Below, in pieces: positions 35,108 through 46,672 of a stretch of 64,000 nt of DNA. Source of the DNA: Aurifilum marmelostoma (lineage: Eukaryota; Ascomycota; Sordariomycetes; Diaporthales; Cryphonectriaceae); contig JAMXSV010000026.1 of the NCBI GenBank assembly GCA_027559495.1, positions 1,488,001 through 1,552,000 on the forward strand, read 5' to 3'. Each line of letters opens with the position of its first letter. Position 1 is the stretch's first letter. The notes below the pieces were generated by a model. It ran no database searches. It was not told the DNA's origin and worked only from the letters and a program-made list of their open reading frames with translations. A program made the position numbers and the translations under genes.

Positions 35108-37083
35108 TTACCAGACAGCAGCCATAGCCAGCAAGGCCACTCCGGTGGTCACTACCCAGCTTGCAGCCAGCTTGCCCCCGCCCGAGTAGAAATGAAACGA
35201 GCCGGGGTAATTGCAGGTAACGTTCCCGTCGTTGCTGCCCAGCTTGGTGCCGTAGCTTGTGTTGAACCCCACATTCCACGGCCTCGGGCAGGTGAACCCC
35301 AGCGAGGCCGGGCAGCTCTGTACGAGGTCGTAGCACAACTCCTCGCATGGCAGGACCTCCTTGTACGGGCCAGGCTTGATGACCGTGTCGATCTGAGGAT
35401 TGCGGCTGGTCAGGTAGCTCAGCTGATTGCTGAACTGGGAGTACTGGGACAGCAGGTCCTGCGGGAGGGAGCTGCCGTCCGGAAAGGTGGAGTTCATGGC
35501 ACGCGGCTGCAGGAATGTTTCGGTCGAGGTGAAGTCCTCGCAGCGGGGGATGGTCACAGAGCATAGCCAGTCCCTGTAGGCCGCCTGGCAGGTGCTGCAG
35601 TTGCGGACCAGAGAATACTGCGCTGTGTTCTCGGCCTCGCAGGGGATCATTGTCATGGACTTGTTGAAGCCGTCGTAGAGGGACTTGGCGTAATCATCGT
35701 AGAACTCGCCCAGGGCATCCGTGGTGGGAAACGTCTGGTTGTTGCTGGGCACGGCATAGGCGACCTGGTCGCAGAACGTGAGGTTGAAGACCAGAGCGCA
35801 GTTGCCATAATCTGGAACACTCGGTGTTAGCAACGGCGACAAATCGGACATGGCTACCTGAGGTAGGTCCAGCCAAAGAGAAAGAGGAACAGAAACTCAC
35901 TTGATTTGGTCTCAAACCGCGTGGTCCGATAGACAGAACCGCCACCTCCGACAACATTGGTATCACTAGAATTGTCCACATTTCTCGCCAGGATGCCGAC
36001 ATACTTGGAGCTCGAGTTCAGCCCACTGAAGTAGAACTGCTGCTTCGGGTACCCGCCCGCGCCTCTCTTGGTCATCCCCGTCGTCACCTGCGACGTCGTC
36101 TGGCCGTTTCTAACGGCCGCGATCTGGGCATTATTGTTGAGGCCGCAGTACGAGTTCTCCAAGCCCTTGATGGACGGGTCGTTGTCGTTCTGCGCAAACA
36201 TGACATACGGCCGGCTGGCCATAAGCGCCTGCTCGACCTGGTGGTTCCGGCTTGTCGTCAGGTTCTGTGTCATCAGCAGGACCGACGTGGTGTCGCTGTC
36301 CACCCAGAAGAGCTCCTCTGCGTTCGTCTCGTTGTAGCTGTGATACCACCCGTCCACAGAGGCGGCTATCTGCACATTGTAGATCCCAGAGAAGTTGCTA
36401 GACATGTTGGCCGCGGCCACGCCAACGTAGACGCTGTCGGATGCAGTCAGGGAAACCATGACAGCGCCCTTTGTGAACGTCCTGACCTCCTGTTGGCTTG
36501 AATCGGCCGACGGCCCCGGCGATGTGTTATCTGTCGAGTTCGACACGTACAGCGTCAATTGTGGGGGCGTTCCCGCGGCTGTCGAGTTTCCTGCTGGCTG
36601 CAGACACGTATTCGCGGACAAGTAGACCGTCGCAGACGCCCTTTTGGCCAGTGTTTCCTTCTCTGCACCAGTTGCCTCCTTTCCCCCGGCTGAAGATGTT
36701 CCAGGCTCATCGCGCAACTCCAGCGGCCTGTCCTCTTGCCTGCTCGACAGCTGCGAGCTATCAAACATAAAAACCAAGGAGTCGCCCGAATTGAGATTCA
36801 TCTTGGTGGGCACGTTGTTCGTCAACGAAGTGGTGTCTCGAGCGACAACCGGTGCCCTTCCTATTATGCTCCGATCAAAAGCATGGAATTCCGGCTCGTA
36901 CAGGGCATCCCTGACCGCGCGAAAGCCCGTGTCTATTTCATCGTCGAGTATTATAGGCGAGCCGTGGTCGATCTCTTCTGCAAAAGCGAATTGAGGTTTG
37001 AAGAGCGAGAGGTAGAGGATTATGAGGAGGACGGTTGCGGTCACGGACGCCGCAAGCCGTGACTGCAGCGGTGAGAGCTGCAT
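35108..37083 (-). CDS. MID1: MID1, stretch-activated Ca2+ channel component
   Basis: Regulatory subunit of the high-affinity Ca2+ influx system, working with the channel CCH1 at the plasma membrane. Minus-strand exons 37083-35901 and 35811-35108 give 628 aa; the 89-nt intron has a GTGAGT donor and a TTCCAG acceptor. An N-terminal hydrophobic segment (about residues 10-28) acts as signal or anchor. The ectodomain has many NxS/T sites (NST, NSS, NMS, NLT, NET). The C-terminal third is the conserved Cys-rich domain (strings CALVFNLTFCDQVAYAVP, NCSTCQAAYRDWLCSVTIPRC, CEELCYDLVQSCPASLGFTCP). The last ~20 residues are hydrophobic (SWVVTTGVALLAMAAVW), consistent with a GPI-type or membrane-anchoring end. 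Confidence 0.93.
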
Positions 37084-38323
37084 GGTGAGGACATGCCCTC
37101 ACGGGGGCGATCGATCGGTTCTTCTTTGCGAGCTGGCTTGTGCTGTGCGTGAAGTAGAAGTCTTGTCAGGAGTAGAACGCAGAGGGGTGTGTCGCAACAC
37201 AGAACGACGCTGGCAATCGCAATTCGGGGGTGTGTAAAACGGTAGCGGCGGACCCGGATAGTGTGCTTCGAGGTGTACCAAGCTGCCTCAAGTGTGATTT
37301 CCAGAAACAGTGATGTATTTCGTGTTTTCGAAACGAAAAATGCGGTCACCAGGGCTGAAAGAGCAGTGTAGATTGATCTGCTGGTGAACAAGAGCACAGC
37401 AGGGCAAGGAGGTAAAGTCAGTTTGCAGGACTTCGCAGTCTGGGTTTCACGGCTCTGGATCTCTAACATGCAATTCGTAACGGGAGGCCCTGAAGCAGAG
37501 GAGCCAGCGGTAGTCAGCGGTAGACGGCAGCGGGGCCGACCCGCTGTGGTAGTACTGTCAGAAGGTACCGAGTACAGGTCTCGCAGGCTGGATCTAAGCT
37601 GGGGCTGATGTAACCGCGGCCCCACACACCTCCTGCGTACCACTGCGGGAATCTGGCCTTCCCATCGCTGGCCGTCGAATGGTTGTCGATTTATTCAGCC
37701 AGGCTGCCAGCTCAGCATCTCAACCTCAGGCATGCCAGCCACATCTTGAAAGAGATGATCATTTGCAGCCGCACTAGGAGGGCTGGAATGCAGCATCACC
37801 CAAGGACTGTCCTATTTCGGAGCACAGGAATTTCGTAGTCATGGCAACGCTCAAATGAATTGCAAATACTAAGTGCATGAAAGACGGAAGAGCCACGAGC
37901 ATTGGAATTGATCATGTCATAATGATATGAAATTTGTACACATTCCAGGTCCAGAGCACGCACAAGGAAATTGGGTCCGAGGTGAATCATGTCTCTATCA
38001 GACCCTTCCCGGTCGGGAAAAGGAGAAACCATCCGTCTATTGTATCATTCAACTTCCTGCAACAATTGCAAGATCATCCCCAATACCATCCCCACACACA
38101 TCGTATCCACCTATCTCGTCACCTCTCAGAACAGTACCATCCAGCAGCCAGGGCCGCTAAGGTCCTGGCAATGAGGCATTGTTGGCCACTGCGTATATTT
38201 GCCGATGCCGAGGCGAACTCAGATCACCGCGTCGAGAAACCGTGTCCCCATCCAAAGAGCCTGTTGTCGAAGGCAGCAAGAGTCACGCGCACCCTTGAAC
38301 TATTGCGGCACCGTGGAAATCGT
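37084..38323. other. Intergenic MID1 leader / YOP1 3' region
   Basis: 1.2 kb. A 200-codon open stretch (37041-37643, minus) overlaps the MID1 start and has no recognisable domain. Nothing else supported. Confidence 0.5.
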
Positions 38324-39098
38324 TTACTCGGTCTTGCCGGCCTGGGCACGCAGGCCAGGAGCGGTGGAGCCGCCGAAGTAACGACCCAGCATGGGAGCCA
38401 GGAAGGATCGGAAAATGATGTCGGCACCCCTGCAGCCAACTGTCAGTACCAGCACACCTGCCAGGGGAGTCGGAGAATCGTACCTAGTCATGGGCAGGGA
38501 GAGCCACAGGAGAAAGATGAACTTGAAGGTATAGTAGAAGGGGAACCAGTACACGACGCTCAGGAGGCTCTCAAGGACACTGTAAGGAAAAGGAGGGTTA
38601 GAGATGCTTGGATCAAACCCCAGGGCGCACATTGTTGGGGCCTTACGTGAAGAAAGAGAACACAACCCAGTACTGGAAGAAAGTTAGTGGGTATTCCATG
38701 TGACACAGCTGGAACAAAAGGCTCGATGCAGACACTTACGGTGAGCCACTGGGTGTCATCAGACTTTGCAGCCGAGAAGAGGGCCTCCAGAGAGTAGTAT
38801 CCAGGGATGGCGAATCCAGCCAGGTTGGTCAGGAGCTGACCGCCCAGGTTGAAGACAATAAAGAAGAAGTAGAGAGTGACCAGACCGATGACAGCATAGG
38901 TCTTGGGCACACCAGCCTGCTTCTCGATGTTGTTGAGGGAAGGGTACTTGGAGAGCTAGCAATGGCAGAGTTCATGGTCAGCTTGCAGACAACACGGCAG
39001 GAGGGAAAGCTTAGGGCATTGTCAAGAATGTGCGCGTGACTACATACCTCCTTGTCGAGAGCACCCAGATAGTGCTGAACCTTATCTTGGGCAGACAT
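38324..39098 (-). CDS. YOP1: YOP1 / REEP-family ER-shaping protein
   Basis: TB2/DP1/HVA22 family reticulon-like protein that stabilises curved ER tubules. Five minus-strand exons: 39098-39048, 38955-38740, 38672-38647 (26 nt), 38579-38484 and 38429-38324, giving 164 aa, the usual length. The start is MSAQDKVQHYLGALDKELSKYPSLNN. Two long hydrophobic hairpins follow (KTYAVIGLVTLYFFFIVFNL... and LTYWVVFSFFTVLESLLSVV... FKFIFLLWLSLP). Between them is the conserved NLAGFAIPGYYSLEAL segment, and after them TRGADIIFRSFLAP and a short polar tail. Splice sites are all GT-AG and the frame closes exactly. The micro-exon encodes part of the second hairpin. Confidence 0.95.
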
Positions 39099-40183
39099 TT
39101 TTGCGAATGTATGGATCTGTTCTGAGTGATGCTGAAAGGGTGGTGGGTTTGGGCTTTATCGTCGTGGTTGTAGATGGAGGAAGAGCTGGAAGGCACAAAG
39201 ACAGTTGGTCAGTCTGGAGGGTTCGAGAAGCTGGAACGTGAGGGCTGACTGGACTGCGGGGCCAAAGCTTGGGCCGGACGCCGGAAAAGCAGCCGGCTAG
39301 GGCTTGGGGGACTTGAACGGTAGGGGTTACTGGACAGAGTGACTGACCGGCCTGAGGAGATCGATGTGTTGACTACAATCGGTATATTCACGGAGAGTAT
39401 TGATCTGATTGCTGAGGGATGGAAAAGGTTGCAATTTAGGGGACAGGTGGCTTTGCAACCGAGCTGACTGAGGAGGTCCAGAGCTTGGAAGGATCAACTT
39501 TACGAGCTCCCTTCGATGACGACTGATGTGCTGGACTTTGCAGGCACAGTGGTTGGACAGCACACTGACATCAGAGGGCCCCATGCGGAAACAGGGGTTG
39601 GAAACAGAGAGGGGGGGGTTGCTTGGCTTGGAGCGGATGACTGATGCCTCAGGCAACCCTGCTGCTTGCGGGAGTGCGCTACGTACTCCGTACAGTAGTG
39701 ATGGGAGACAGGGCGGGGCAGAAATGGACTGGCAATTAGGTGACTGCTCAAGTGGTTAAGCCTGTTGGGTTAGGTCAGCAACCTAGTCCACTCCGATAAT
39801 GCACCCAGATAAGATTGGAACAGGGCTATTTGCTGACTTGCAGACACGACTTCCAGCACCCTAGCCCTGAAGGCTCTGACACATCCTTTGCAAGTGGCCC
39901 TGTTATTGATCAACACAGATGCCCCAGGCCGTGTCAGCCACTCGATCCTTGCATTTGTTCCGTTTCCTTCCCAACCGCCAAAATACTGTAAACAAACCTG
40001 CCAGCCAGACACTCTTCACTTCAAAGAGACGTTTGTATCACCGCGCCTCATCTTGGGCCTTACAGTAGTCTTTCTATCTCCACTCATACTTATGATCCTT
40101 TCCTTTTCATTCGCTCCCTGACTATCAATCTGCATACACAACAGGGCGCATCCCGACGCCAATCGCTTTTCCTTGCAGGCTCC
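39099..40183. other. Divergent promoter region YOP1 / RFX factor
   Basis: 1.1 kb head-to-head intergenic region with no supported gene. Confidence 0.55.
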
Positions 40184-43088
40184 ATGGCCTCGACTGGTAA
40201 GAAGATGATGTTGTCCAGTCCTCTGTTGTCCTCCCCCCCTGTCGACAGCCTCTCTTTGCATCCAAGCCACTGTCGCACGCTGTCACGATGGTCGCGCCGC
40301 CGATTATGCCCTCATTTCTTGATCGCGTGTCTGTGTGTTGGTCCAATGCCGATGCTGACAATATCGCAGAAGCGTATTCGCGCTTCCCACCGCCAGGCCG
40401 ACGGCCAAGTGAAGGATCAACAACGTCAGCGCGCTCTGTCAACACACAACCAAACAATATCGACTCGAATCAGCAACAAGATGAGATGCACTCTTTCCAT
40501 GCCGCTGCCGCGTGGCTCGCCCAACAGCAGCAGCAACAGCAACAACAGCAACAGCACCAGCAGCAGCAACAACAACCACAACAACAGCCTCAGCAGCAGC
40601 AGCAGCAGCCGCCTCAGCCTGGACAGCTGCGGCAGCTAGCCCCCGCCCCGCGACCAACATCTCCCGAGTATGTCCTTACCAACGGACTGCCAGTCCAGCA
40701 GACCCGCGATTTCCCTGTCGAGCAAGGAGTACATGGCGGCTTGGGGGGGACAATTTCGCTTTCAACAGCAGCCACAGCATTTGCAACCCCAACAACAACC
40801 ACAATCGCATCTGGGACGTCAGTCTCTACCAAGTGACTACTTGCCTGTCAATGGACACCCTGGCCTTGGGCCACAGATGATGGATCGCAATGACAGCCCC
40901 GCACCAGACTCAGGGCTTGACATTGGGAGCGCCCCGACCAGGTCAAGATCCAACACCAATAACGACCAGGAGATGCGGGAACTCTTCAACAGGAATAGCC
41001 ACCGCGCATTGCAGGATGTAGCCAAGGAGCTTCATGGAAATGAGCGTGGCCCTAGCAGTGAGCGCAGTCGACAGCTCTTTGCCATGCTGTGGTAAGTGCA
41101 TCGTCGATCCCGCCGAGAGATAGCTCAGCAATCAACCGTAGCGCATGGGCAGTGTTGCATCGCTTCACAGCTCTCTTCTGCAACGCAACTGACCAGTACG
41201 TGCAGGATCAAATCCGCATGCCGAAAAGGCAAGACTTCTGTACCGCGCAGTCGTGTATACGCTAGTTACGTCAAGCGGTGCGCCCATGAGAAGATTGCTG
41301 TCCTGAATCCGGCCAGCTTTGGAAAGCTTGTCAGAGTGCTGTACCCCGGACTCAGGACGCGACGGCTGGGTGTCCGTGGCGAGTCGAAGTATCACTATGT
41401 TGATTTTGAGTTGATCGATGTGGACGTGGACGACATGGACGAGACCCCGTCGCAGTTCTCAGCCTCCGGCCCATCGAGGCTAAGTTTTGCCGAGAGCTTT
41501 AACATGAGGTAAGAGGGACAAAACATCATCGCCAGGGGAGTCTTGGGTCTGACGTGTCATTAGCAATATTACACGGCCTTCTACAGCCGCCGGTCTGGAG
41601 AATCCAGCAGCCCCTTCTCCTACTGAAAAAGGACCAGCCACAGAGACCAGAGACCCTACACCCCGTGGCCACGAGCGGCGAGATATTCGACATGCCATAT
41701 ACAATCACCCCTCGGTTTCCAGTGTAGCGGAGCTGGGCGTGACGGGCAGCAGGACGTCGAAGAAGCTTCACCTGCAACCTGATGATGCGTCTGCTTCGAC
41801 ACGCCTGATACTTCCACCGATCGAGCCTTACCTGCCTCCGGGCACCGACCCTGACGCTGCGAAGTCGCTCGAGGCCCTCTACCTATCACACTGCACCTCC
41901 CTCATCGAGTGCATACGGTTCTGTAAAGAGAAGAATTTCTTTCACCTCTTCACCGCCTTCCATGGCACCCTTACAGTACCAGTCCAGAAGCTGCTGGTGA
42001 ACCCGGCCCTGGAGCCATGGATCGAGCAATGTGACCTCCGGATGTACCAGAACATGATGCACATAGTCGCTGTCGTTGCCCTACAGGTCATCCCTCCGTT
42101 CGGGCTCCAGAGCTTGCGCAACATATCCGAAAGGCTTGTGTCGCACATCAGGACCTCGTTTGAAGGTCAGCCGGACCACGTTCTGAGGGCCAAGGAGGCG
42201 CCTGCTGCTTTGTTTGCAGACCTTCTGGATCGGGCACTGAGAGTCAACACGACGGCCCACGCCAGTGCGAATTTCCTCCACAACCACGCCAATCGAACTC
42301 AGATGTATCTTGACTTCATCACATACGTGCGGCCCAGGAAGATTGCGCAGTCTGTGCCGGTGGAGGCTATGGAGGACGTTGTCTACCTGCTCGTGTCGGA
42401 GATCAGAGAGCTCCTGGACCCCAGGGATGTTCCATGGGATCTCGAGGGCTGCACGGTGCAAGGTGACTTCTACATCCGGAACCGCAGTCCCGAGCAGGTC
42501 GACAACGAGGGTGCGGTCGAGGCGTCGAATCTCCTCGATCGCTGGGTCGAGCTGCTGAAGTCGTTGTCGTCCCGGTTCCCGTACGCGTCTGCAGGCGATA
42601 TTGTCCTCTTCACCCAGGCCATCGGCACGACCATGATGAGGGACCTCACCATCAACAGCGCCGAGAGTTTCGGCGCCTGGTGGTGTCTGAAGTGCTGGAT
42701 TGACGAGATGATCTGGTTCCTGGCCGAAAAGGGCGGGTTCATGCAGCAGACGACAACTCGAGCCATCATCCCGGCGAAGCGGAAAAGCCAGGGCGAGCCA
42801 GAGGACGTGGAGGCGCGCAAACACATGCGGTTCAGCACTGGCAGTGGTCCCGAGGACCCGATTATGACGTTGATGGAGAATTCGCAGCAAGTTCTTGCAC
42901 CGCTGACCCCGAGCCTACAAAACGAAAATCAGCATGTTGTGGTCGATATGCATGCTGCTAACTACGATGATAGCGGCATCAGCCTCCGCATGTCCGGAGA
43001 GGATTCTCCCATGAGCAAGTTCACCTCGCAGATGGACAGTCAGAGGGTGCACGACGGGGGTCAAGCCGTCACCGGCGGCCTGCGGTGA
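40184..43088 (+). CDS. RFX-family winged-helix transcription factor; apparent frame break at G7
   Basis: Homologue of yeast Crt1/Rfx1 and of Acremonium CPCR1. Exons: 40184-40196 (13 nt coding), 40370-41091, 41206-41508 and 41564-43088. Intron 1 has GTAAGA, a GCTGACA branch site and GCAG. The N-terminus is low-complexity, with a polyglutamine tract. The DNA-binding domain starts near NERGPSSERSRQLFAMLW, continues across intron 2 as IKSACRKGKTSVPRSRVY, and ends LGVRGESKYHYVDFEL. Downstream is the fungal RFX C-terminal helical region (LYLSHCTSLIECIRFCKE...). In exon 2, frame switches at G7 (40743-40749). Removing one G joins EQGVHGGLGG to QFRFQQQPQ and gives 853 aa. Alternatively a 166-nt intron (40668-40833) is phase-compatible but would remove likely coding sequence. 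Confidence 0.85.
40524..40617 (+). repeat. CAG/CAA polyglutamine tract
   Basis: About 30 codons, nearly all CAG or CAA, with isolated CAC, CCA and CCT interruptions, encoding a Gln-rich segment in the N-terminal part of the RFX factor. The mixed codons should limit slippage. Confidence 0.9.
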
Positions 43089-44850
43089 CGGAGATCTGGG
43101 GATTTGTGATATGATTTCATTCTTGTATGTGTTGGCGACGTAATGGCTGGCGTATCTGCTCTGGACTTTTCTGTTTTGTTCTGGCTTGATCTCACACTGG
43201 AAAAGGAAAGGTGTTCGATCGTGGTGTTATGCTGGCGGCCACTGTGCGTGGAGAGAAACTTTTTTCTCGCCTGCTTTTTCGGCGTTCCGGGTAGGCAGGT
43301 TCATCATGCTTGATGAAGCATACGAGCGACACGATTGGGTATACGACCGAGGACAGCCAGGGAGGGCACCTCGCACCTGGTATGGGCCAGGCAGGATTGG
43401 AATTTTTTATTTTTCTTTTTCCTGCTTCTTCCTCTCTCTTGCCTCTCTTCCCATTTACTTCTGGGCGAGGTCTGGTTAGGGTTTATACGTGGACTGGAAA
43501 ACTGGATGGACAGGATTGTGATTCCCCTTTTGGATCGGAGGTACGGTCTTGGATGGGCCGGACCACCTACCGCCTTTCATTTGTGCGTACTACTCAGGGT
43601 AATATTACTTCTGTTTTCTCGTATAAGAGAGTCATTTCCGCTTGCCCTCGGTACCGTTGCGTATATGCCAGTGAGTGAGCCTTGGTGGTGATGCTCTGCG
43701 GAAACCAAGTCTCAGCACATTGTCAGAGGCTTGGCGCATAAACGAGGCGGCTTGTTCAATTTGTAGAGTAATCTAGAGCGCGAAAGCCACCAGAGTATGC
43801 CTGTTGCCTGCCTGCCTACGCCCCAAGCAAGCCAGGAGACGGGGTGAGGTTGAAAGAGGCTGAAGATCGTATACGGAGACGGCCATACAAGATGCAGGTG
43901 GAGTGGCGGTCAAATGGCAAATGCATAGACCAGCAAAAACAGCATTGCCAGGTCTGGAATTGTTTATCGTCACATGAGAAGAGGGCTTTGCTGGTTGTCA
44001 AGGGCATGTTACCAGACAGAAAAGATAATCAAGACTGTGCTGGTCCACTTGATACTGTTGCAACTGAAAAGGTTGGCAATATGATATCTCAGATTCTGCA
44101 AACAACAGAAAAACCTGTTCAACCTTGTGTATATATGAAACTGAAAGAGGCGCAAGGCATGTGAGTCCGGGGTCTCGGTACTTACTTAGGGGGTGCGCTT
44201 GGTAAGCCGCGGCTGTGCCCATTTGCTTTACTTACTCATTTTTGGGGGCGGGAATTTCGCATCACCCGTCGTCTGCTCTACTCATCTCTCTCTGCCTTCT
44301 TATATGCCTCTTCACCCCTCTCGTGGCTTGTCTACTTTTCAAAACATATATAAGGACAGTTATTACACCTTGGCCTTATTCCCTCCTCGCTCTGGACTTC
44401 TCGCTCGCTTCCAGAGCTCCCAAACAGACCAATCTTGTGGGCGGTCGACATCAATACCTAGGACCGGGGGGTCTTCATCGCTAAAAAGAAGTACAGTAAA
44501 CGAGCGGGTCGGATCCTTCTTCTGTGGAGACTTGGGATTGATTCGGTACAGGCCCAGCAGCAGCACTTTGGTGGGCAGAACCACCGGCGGCGGGACTTAT
44601 ACTCAGCCCGGCCAGCAACTTGGAATCGAGCCCCTTTCAGAGGAGCGAGACCTTGTTCTTCTGGAAGCGGGAAACGAGTCTATTTCTCTTTACTGGTTGT
44701 ACGCCTTACATTTCTTACTCCTCGAGGCTGCACTTCTTTATCTACAAGTCTAGAGAAGTCCTCTTATAAACCGTCCTTATCAGCTCTCCTCCTCGTCACC
44801 CTCAAGCAAATCACACACAGGTGTGTGATCAAAAGAGCAGACTCTGCGAC
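43089..44850. other. 1.8 kb intergenic upstream of the lipase
   Basis: RFX 3' region and lipase promoter/leader. A TATATAAG element lies at 44346-44353, followed by a long CT-rich stretch. No supported gene or tRNA. Confidence 0.5.
44346..44353 (+). promoter_or_regulatory. TATA-box-like element
   Basis: TATATAAG about 500 bp upstream of the lipase ATG, followed by a pyrimidine-rich region that could hold the transcription start. Confidence 0.3.
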
Positions 44851-45964
44851 ATGGTTCACGAGATAGAGGGTGAGTTCCAGGTCGGGAACGTCCGCCTGTA
44901 CAGAAAGACATGGCTTGTGAGTCCTCCTCCTTACCAACCCCGGCCCCTTTCCCACTGTGCAGTACTTACACCACACGCACACCAACCAAATACCACATCA
45001 CTGACCTCTACCCTCGCAGCCCGACGATTCCACACCTACCGTGGCTAAGCTCGTCTTCATCCATGGCTTCAGCGACCACCTCGGCCGGTACTACGGCTTC
45101 TTCCCCTTCCTGGCCTCTTCCGGCATTGCCGTCTACGGGTTCGACCAGCGCGGGTGGGGCAAGTCTGTCCGCAAACACGCCGAGCGCGGCCTGACGGGCC
45201 CGACCAGCCAGGTGATCAGCGACATCGCCGCCTTCATCACGCAGGTCGTCATCCCGGCGCCGCCGGCAGCCTCCACGCCGCTCTTCGTCCTGGGCCACAG
45301 CATGGGCGGCGGCGAGGTTCTGACGCTGGCGAGCACGCCCGAGTACGACGCCAGCGTGGTGGCGCCCGTGCGCGGGTGGCTGCTCGAGGCGCCCTTTGTG
45401 GCCTTTGACGACAGGGAGAAGCCCGGCGCGCTCAAGGTGTTCGCGGGCCGGCTGGCCGGCCGCGTGCTGCCCCACATGCACCTCGCCAACCCCATCCCCG
45501 TCGAGTACCTGTCGCGCGACCCGGCCGTCCAGCAGAGCCTGCAGGAGGACGACCTGTGCCACGACACGGGCACGCTCGAGGGCCTGGCGGGGCTCCTGGA
45601 CCGCACGGCCGACCTGGCCAGCGGGAAGCTGAAGCTGAGCCCAAAAGTGAAGAGCCTGTGGGTCGGGCACGGCGACAAGGACATCGCCACGAGCTACCCC
45701 GAGAGCAAGAGGTGGTTTGACCGGCAGACGCAGATCGAGGACAGGACGTTCAAGACGTACGAGGGGTGGCTGCACCAGCTGCATGCTGAGGTGGGCAGGG
45801 AGGAGTTCTATGAGGATGTCAAGGAGTGGATCCTTAAGAGATGTGGTGATGGTGATGGTGACAAGGGGCAGGCGGCAGCAGATGCGAAGCAGAGCGCAGG
45901 TGGCGAGGTGTCCAGGGACGGTGGGAAGGACGACGAGGCGGGCAAGGTGGACTCCAAGCTGTAG
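44851..45964 (+). CDS. Monoacylglycerol lipase (YJU3-like serine hydrolase)
   Basis: Alpha/beta-hydrolase of the Hydrolase_4/MGL family that hydrolyses monoacylglycerols. Exons 44851-44916 and 45020-45964 give 336 aa; the intron has GTGAGT and CGCAG. Visible motifs: the oxyanion HG in FIHGFSDHLGRY (His37-Gly38), the YGFDQRGWGKS block, nucleophile Ser116 in GHSMGGGE, probable Asp243 in VGHGDKDIA and His277 in GWLHQLHAE. The last ~40 residues are a Gly/Asp/Lys-rich hydrophilic tail (GDGDGDKG...) beyond the usual fold. The coding GC content is clearly higher than in the flanks, as expected of third-position bias. The start matches the family beginning, with a short beta-strand segment before the HG motif. 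Confidence 0.92.
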
Positions 45965-46672
45965 TGGCTTTGTTCCTTCTGCGTTTCAATCGTATTTCGG
46001 CCCATAAGAGAGGGCAAAGACAGACATCCCTTTAGATTATTATGGAAAGCATGAACAAGCATCACGATTTGGCAGCATACTTTTCCTGATACTATATACA
46101 GTATACGGATTTCTTCTTTAATGAATGACACTCGAAGCATTAGAGCTTGTTATCGGTGATGCTGCCTTGGGAGAAGTGCAAGAATGCATAGATGTATGCA
46201 TCGTCGATGAGGCACACCTTCAGGATGCCTGTGACAGAAGCGCTCTTACAGTCACTAATTCGTTTCTCCCCAGGACAGCATGCAGTGTCGTACAGTGGAA
46301 GATGCACCGTACGTTTGATTAACAATAAACGAGGCTTCGAAGCCACATGACATTCGCACCTGGCGTCGGACAGCTGGTTAAATCGGTGCATCCTCAAGCT
46401 CGCCGGGGCGGTCCAGGCCTCAGAAGCCGTGGTCACCCTGGGTACTGAGCGACTTCGAGGCCTGCCGCCGTCCTGTAATAAGCCAGAGACCAACGCAAGG
46501 AGAAACCTCAGCACAGGGCGAATGAGGTCTCATCAATATGAAAGCCATTAACATGCCTAGCATTCGCCTGGCAAAGCCAAGCACTCGGTATCAGAAACGT
46601 CCCGCACACCTCATGCTCAGCCGTCACCTCGTCTTGAACGTATCTGGAACGAAGCGCACGTCGCGTGCCCTC
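45965..46672. other. Convergent intergenic lipase / INA17-like gene
   Basis: 0.7 kb. Short ORFs on both strands overlap one another and resemble nothing known. Confidence 0.5.

Noticed and set aside
37041..37643. 200-codon minus ORF overlapping the MID1 start
   Set aside because: Arg/Ser/Cys-biased composition without domain signs; it lies in the MID1 leader, in another frame.
26356..40749. Programmed ribosomal frameshifting at G/C runs
   Set aside because: No shared shift-site context or downstream structure seen, and three unrelated genes with the same +1 excess fit sequencing error better.
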